IMG/VR virus record: IMGVR_UViG_3300046009_013899
Coordinates: 1 to 28,225 of that record
Reading direction: 5' to 3' (one strand)
Origin: a virus
Length of the DNA stretch: 28,225 nucleotides
In this document: positions 25,276-28,225 of the stretch, one piece after another
Position numbering within the stretch: position 1 is the first letter of the stretch
Layout of the letters: every line of letters starts with the position of its first letter
Notes under the pieces: model-generated
The model's input: the letters and a program-made list of their open reading frames with translations, nothing else
The model's database searches: none
What the model was told of the DNA's origin: nothing
Program-made: the position numbers and the translations under genes

Positions 25276-28225
25276 TTATTTTTTAGAAGCAAAACTTGTA
25301 TTAACTGGAGTTTGGATAGGTATCCCAAGTGACGATGCAACAACTCTGGCTGTTTTTTGGACCTCAGGTTCCTTGCTTGATATGCCCAATTGATTTTTTC
25401 CCTCCTTAGCAGCGGATAACTGTCTCCACCTATAACTTGGTACATAATCTGCTATTTTTTCTGATCCTGGAAGCAATCCAGTATATTGCAGAATATTTGG
25501 GAAAACGGCTTCAGACAAAGATCTTGCACCATATCCTGTTTTTTCTAACAACGTGGCATCTATTGGATATAGTGGTTGTCCAAATTGACCCTGAGGTCTT
25601 GTCGCTTCATCCAATATTAACGGTTGAATAAAATAATCAAACAAAGTGCTCCCAAGAGGATCCTTCATGAGAGGTGAGTCTTGCAGTGTTTGCGCAAGTT
25701 GATTTCTTATTGACCCTCCGTAAGTAGTTTTGGTTGGATTAAACATATTTAAAGAATAGTAAGGGATCATGCTAGCCATATTCACATATACTGGATTTTG
25801 TTCAAAGAACGGTATTCGCATCATTCCTTGTTGGTTTAAGTAAGAATAAAAAGGTCCAGACAAAGATTTTTTTTCTAATGGAGTTTGTTGACCACCTACT
25901 TCTGACATAGCAAAACCAACCTTATTAAAAGCAGCCGGGTTTGTTGCCAATGTTTGCCCAGTTTTTATTGTCATTCCATACATGAAAGAAATGAAGGGAG
26001 ATCCTACAAGAGGAAGATTTCTTAATACTTTTACGGCAGATGGCATCGCTGCGTAATTCAAATACATCACATTCCCTAATTCAAGAGCATTTTTAGTAGA
26101 AAGTGCATATCTTGTCTCACCCTTATCAATAACTTTACGAATGCTACTTGGGTCTATGTCTACTATTTTTGATATTCTTCTCAATTCGTTTATTGAATAT
26201 CCATCAACCGTGGCTGTCATAAATGTTGCCATTTTAAAGCTTTGGTCAACTTTTTCATACCCCTCTGGCATTTTATTATAAATAAAATCCAAAATCTTAA
26301 ATGTTTTATTTTCAGGATCTTTTGCTGCCCTATCCGCTATATATGTGAACATCTCTGATGCTGCGTTAGAGCTGTACATTTCTTGAGAAACAAGGCCTGT
26401 TCCAATATCATATTTATTAACATTCTCCACTCCTCCGGCATCGCTTATTGCTTTTCTGCTGTTCGATGCTGAAGATTTGTTGGATAGTATATCTGCATTC
26501 TTAGAAATAGCGTCCATATGGGCGCTAGAAATTTTATTCTCCAATTCCATTTTGACATCTGCCATTGCTGATGCCAACTCATCATTGCTTAGTTCTCCAG
26601 ATAAAACTCCAATATCCCTACCTTTCATAGACAATTCAGCAGAAACATACTCCTGTAAACCTTTTTTCCCTAAGGCCTTATCGCCAATATAATTTATTTC
26701 TCCTAAACTACTCCTGACAGCTGTTTTAAATTCTCCCAATCCTCTTCTGATTTCATCTGGACCAACAACTCCTCCATCTTTAATGAAGGATCCTCCTGCT
26801 TTCATTAGAAGATCATCAAATTTTGCTCCAATTTTAGGGTTTTTTGTATAATAAAGTTCTCTTGATTCTTCTAGTCTTTTTAAAAATTTAGGCCCAATGC
26901 TTCCTCCTGCCATGTGGGTCATTATAAGATTACCAGCTACAGCGTTTACCCAAGATGATGGAGAAGCAGCTACCTTCGCTACCCTGAAAAGAGCCATGCC
27001 TTTGTCGTAAGTTTCTAGTGTTTTTTTCCCAACATTAAGAGTTTTTTCAGTTCCTGCTCGGTCTATTTTAATAGTATATTCCTTTACCCCTTTCATCATT
27101 TTATCAAACCATTTAACGCCCGTATCATTAACAGCTCCAGAGTTAACTATTTTTGATAAATAATCCAAAGTTATTCCTCCTCCAGTCATTTCGTTGCTTT
27201 TTTCTATCGCTTTTTGCATAAGATTATCATTTGATAATCTGGAGGCATTTTCAAATGGATCTGAGGATACAAAGGTGCCTTTTAAGTCATTAGCGACAGA
27301 AACAGCGTCATCAGCATCTTTTACCAAATGATTTGCGTTAGATGTAAAAATAGAATCCGCTCCCTCATTTCTAAGGCCACCGATGAAGGCATCTGTTTCA
27401 GCTTGATTCGGAAAAGAATTGGTGACTTCATTATTGATATCAAAGTCTTTCAAAAAACTCGAAGATCCAACTGGAACATTTTTTTGTATTTCTCTCATTT
27501 GCTGCTCCATTTCTCCCAAAAAAGGTTCAATTGTTTTACCTTCTGCGAAAGCGTTTACAGCTCCCTTAATATTAGCATCCTTTCCAAGCGTCTGTTGTAA
27601 TATGTCTTTTACTCTGGCCTGTTTTACCCACTCAGTTGGATCGTAAATAAAATGTTCCAAGAATCTCTGCGCTTTAGGTGAAGATTCTACCGCCTTATCA
27701 AAAAGTCCTTTTGATGTTTTCCTAAAAATACCCAACATATCTGCATTTTTATTTGCCACTATGCTTTCTGCTGTTATACCACTTAATTTTTCCCAAGCAG
27801 ATGTTGATTCAATAGCTTTTTTCCCTAGTGTAGAAAAAGCTTCTGTTTTTTTAACAAAAGGCAAATATTTACCGACAGTAACTGCCTTCTCAAGCATTCC
27901 AGCCTTGCTCGCTGTTTTTATTCCTCCTAAGACCGTTTCTCCGGTCTTAAACCCCTTATATGCTCCAGTCGCTATCTTAGGAATAAGAGCTCCTGTTCCC
28001 ATTGTAGCCCAGTTTACAGGATCAAACATTATGTCTAAAGCAAAACCGAGTGGGGCAGAAACTCCCCATGGAACATTCTTACTAGACAAAACATCACCAA
28101 ATGTGCTTTTTTCTTTTACCATGTTTTTTGCCACATCCTGGTATAAAGAACCAGTACTTTCTCCAGTAAAATGTTTTACCCCTCCAACGACCCCATAAAG
28201 TGGTCTGGATAAAAAATCTAAATCT
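25276..28225 (-). CDS. Large unknown virion-type protein, 5' end outside window
   Basis: At least 982 residues. The frame is open through the window edge: upstream of a GTG at 28134 the codons remain sense to 28225, reading LSRPLYGVVGGVKHFTGEST and so on, so the gene is cut by the boundary. The visible part is mostly helical, with hydrophobic stretches such as LGFALDIMFDPVNWATMGTG and, later, SPSSWVNAVAGNLIMTHMAG and LVGSPFISFMYGMTI, and a Gly/Pro-rich region near the C-terminus. Large helical proteins with W-x-N and R-N-x-P segments occur as internal or ejection proteins and as polyvalent phage proteins; I cannot decide between these. It precedes the small genes and the terminase in the same direction. 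Confidence 0.65.
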   Translation of the reverse strand, partial: DLDFLSRPLYGVVGGVKHFTGESTGSLYQDVAKNMVKEKSTFGDVLSSKNVPWGVSAPLGFALDIMFDPVNWATMGTGALIPKIATGAYKGFKTGETVLGGIKTASKAGMLEKAVTVGKYLPFVKKTEAFSTLGKKAIESTSAWEKLSGITAESIVANKNADMLGIFRKTSKGLFDKAVESSPKAQRFLEHFIYDPTEWVKQARVKDILQQTLGKDANIKGAVNAFAEGKTIEPFLGEMEQQMREIQKNVPVGSSSFLKDFDINNEVTNSFPNQAETDAFIGGLRNEGADSIFTSNANHLVKDADDAVSVANDLKGTFVSSDPFENASRLSNDNLMQKAIEKSNEMTGGGITLDYLSKIVNSGAVNDTGVKWFDKMMKGVKEYTIKIDRAGTEKTLNVGKKTLETYDKGMALFRVAKVAASPSSWVNAVAGNLIMTHMAGGSIGPKFLKRLEESRELYYTKNPKIGAKFDDLLMKAGGSFIKDGGVVGPDEIRRGLGEFKTAVRSSLGEINYIGDKALGKKGLQEYVSAELSMKGRDIGVLSGELSNDELASAMADVKMELENKISSAHMDAISKNADILSNKSSASNSRKAISDAGGVENVNKYDIGTGLVSQEMYSSNAASEMFTYIADRAAKDPENKTFKILDFIYNKMPEGYEKVDQSFKMATFMTATVDGYSINELRRISKIVDIDPSSIRKVIDKGETRYALSTKNALELGNVMYLNYAAMPSAVKVLRNLPLVGSPFISFMYGMTIKTGQTLATNPAAFNKVGFAMSEVGGQQTPLEKKSLSGPFYSYLNQQGMMRIPFFEQNPVYVNMASMIPYYSLNMFNPTKTTYGGSIRNQLAQTLQDSPLMKDPLGSTLFDYFIQPLILDEATRPQGQFGQPLYPIDATLLEKTGYGARSLSEAVFPNILQYTGLLPGSEKIADYVPSYRWRQLSAAKEGKNQLGISSKEPEVQKTARVVASSLGIPIQTPVNTSFASKK

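Overview
This window looks like part of the genome of a tailed double-stranded DNA phage (Caudoviricetes, HK97-fold capsid), AT-rich and probably from an uncultivated bacterial host. It carries a head-assembly and packaging module (small and large terminase, portal, scaffold-like protein, major capsid protein) and no host housekeeping genes. Almost every gene is on the minus strand, so the biological order runs from high to low coordinates. The host cannot be named. The visible promoters are sigma70-like (TTGACA with a 17-nt spacer), the stop codons are those of the standard code, and Shine-Dalgarno sites are almost absent; most starts sit in an A/T-rich context ending in TATATG or AATATG.

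Layout in transcription order. 28225-23669: a large open-ended protein, two small unknown proteins and a probable TerS. 23658-20599: TerL with two inteins. 20512-17345: portal with one intein. 17308-14914: four small unknown proteins, including a 53-residue one, and a scaffold-like protein. 14880-9439: the major capsid gene, which I reconstruct as seven exons separated by six group I introns. Four introns carry LAGLIDADG homing endonuclease genes, two in sense and two in antisense. 9351-8647: a free-standing HNH endonuclease enclosed by a 21-nt inverted repeat. 8537-6190: two unknown probable structural proteins and a fibre-like protein with a Ser-Pro repeat stalk. 6174-6116: an isolated hairpin that matches the Cas12a (type V-A) CRISPR repeat handle, followed by an intrinsic terminator. 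6114-52: a promoter and a tightly coupled eight-gene operon of glycosyltransferases, methyltransferases and a radical SAM/SPASM-glycosyltransferase fusion, interrupted by a second HNH gene.

Two things stand out. First, the load of self-splicing and homing elements is extreme: six group I introns, three inteins, four intronic endonuclease genes and two free-standing HNH genes, concentrated in terL, portal and the capsid gene. Conventional gene calling would report only the last 304 codons of the capsid protein. Second, the solitary Cas12a-like repeat in the 3' UTR of the structural genes could be an RNA decoy against a host type V-A system. The glycan operon next to the fibre gene suggests surface modification of the virion or host; this is inferred from gene order only.
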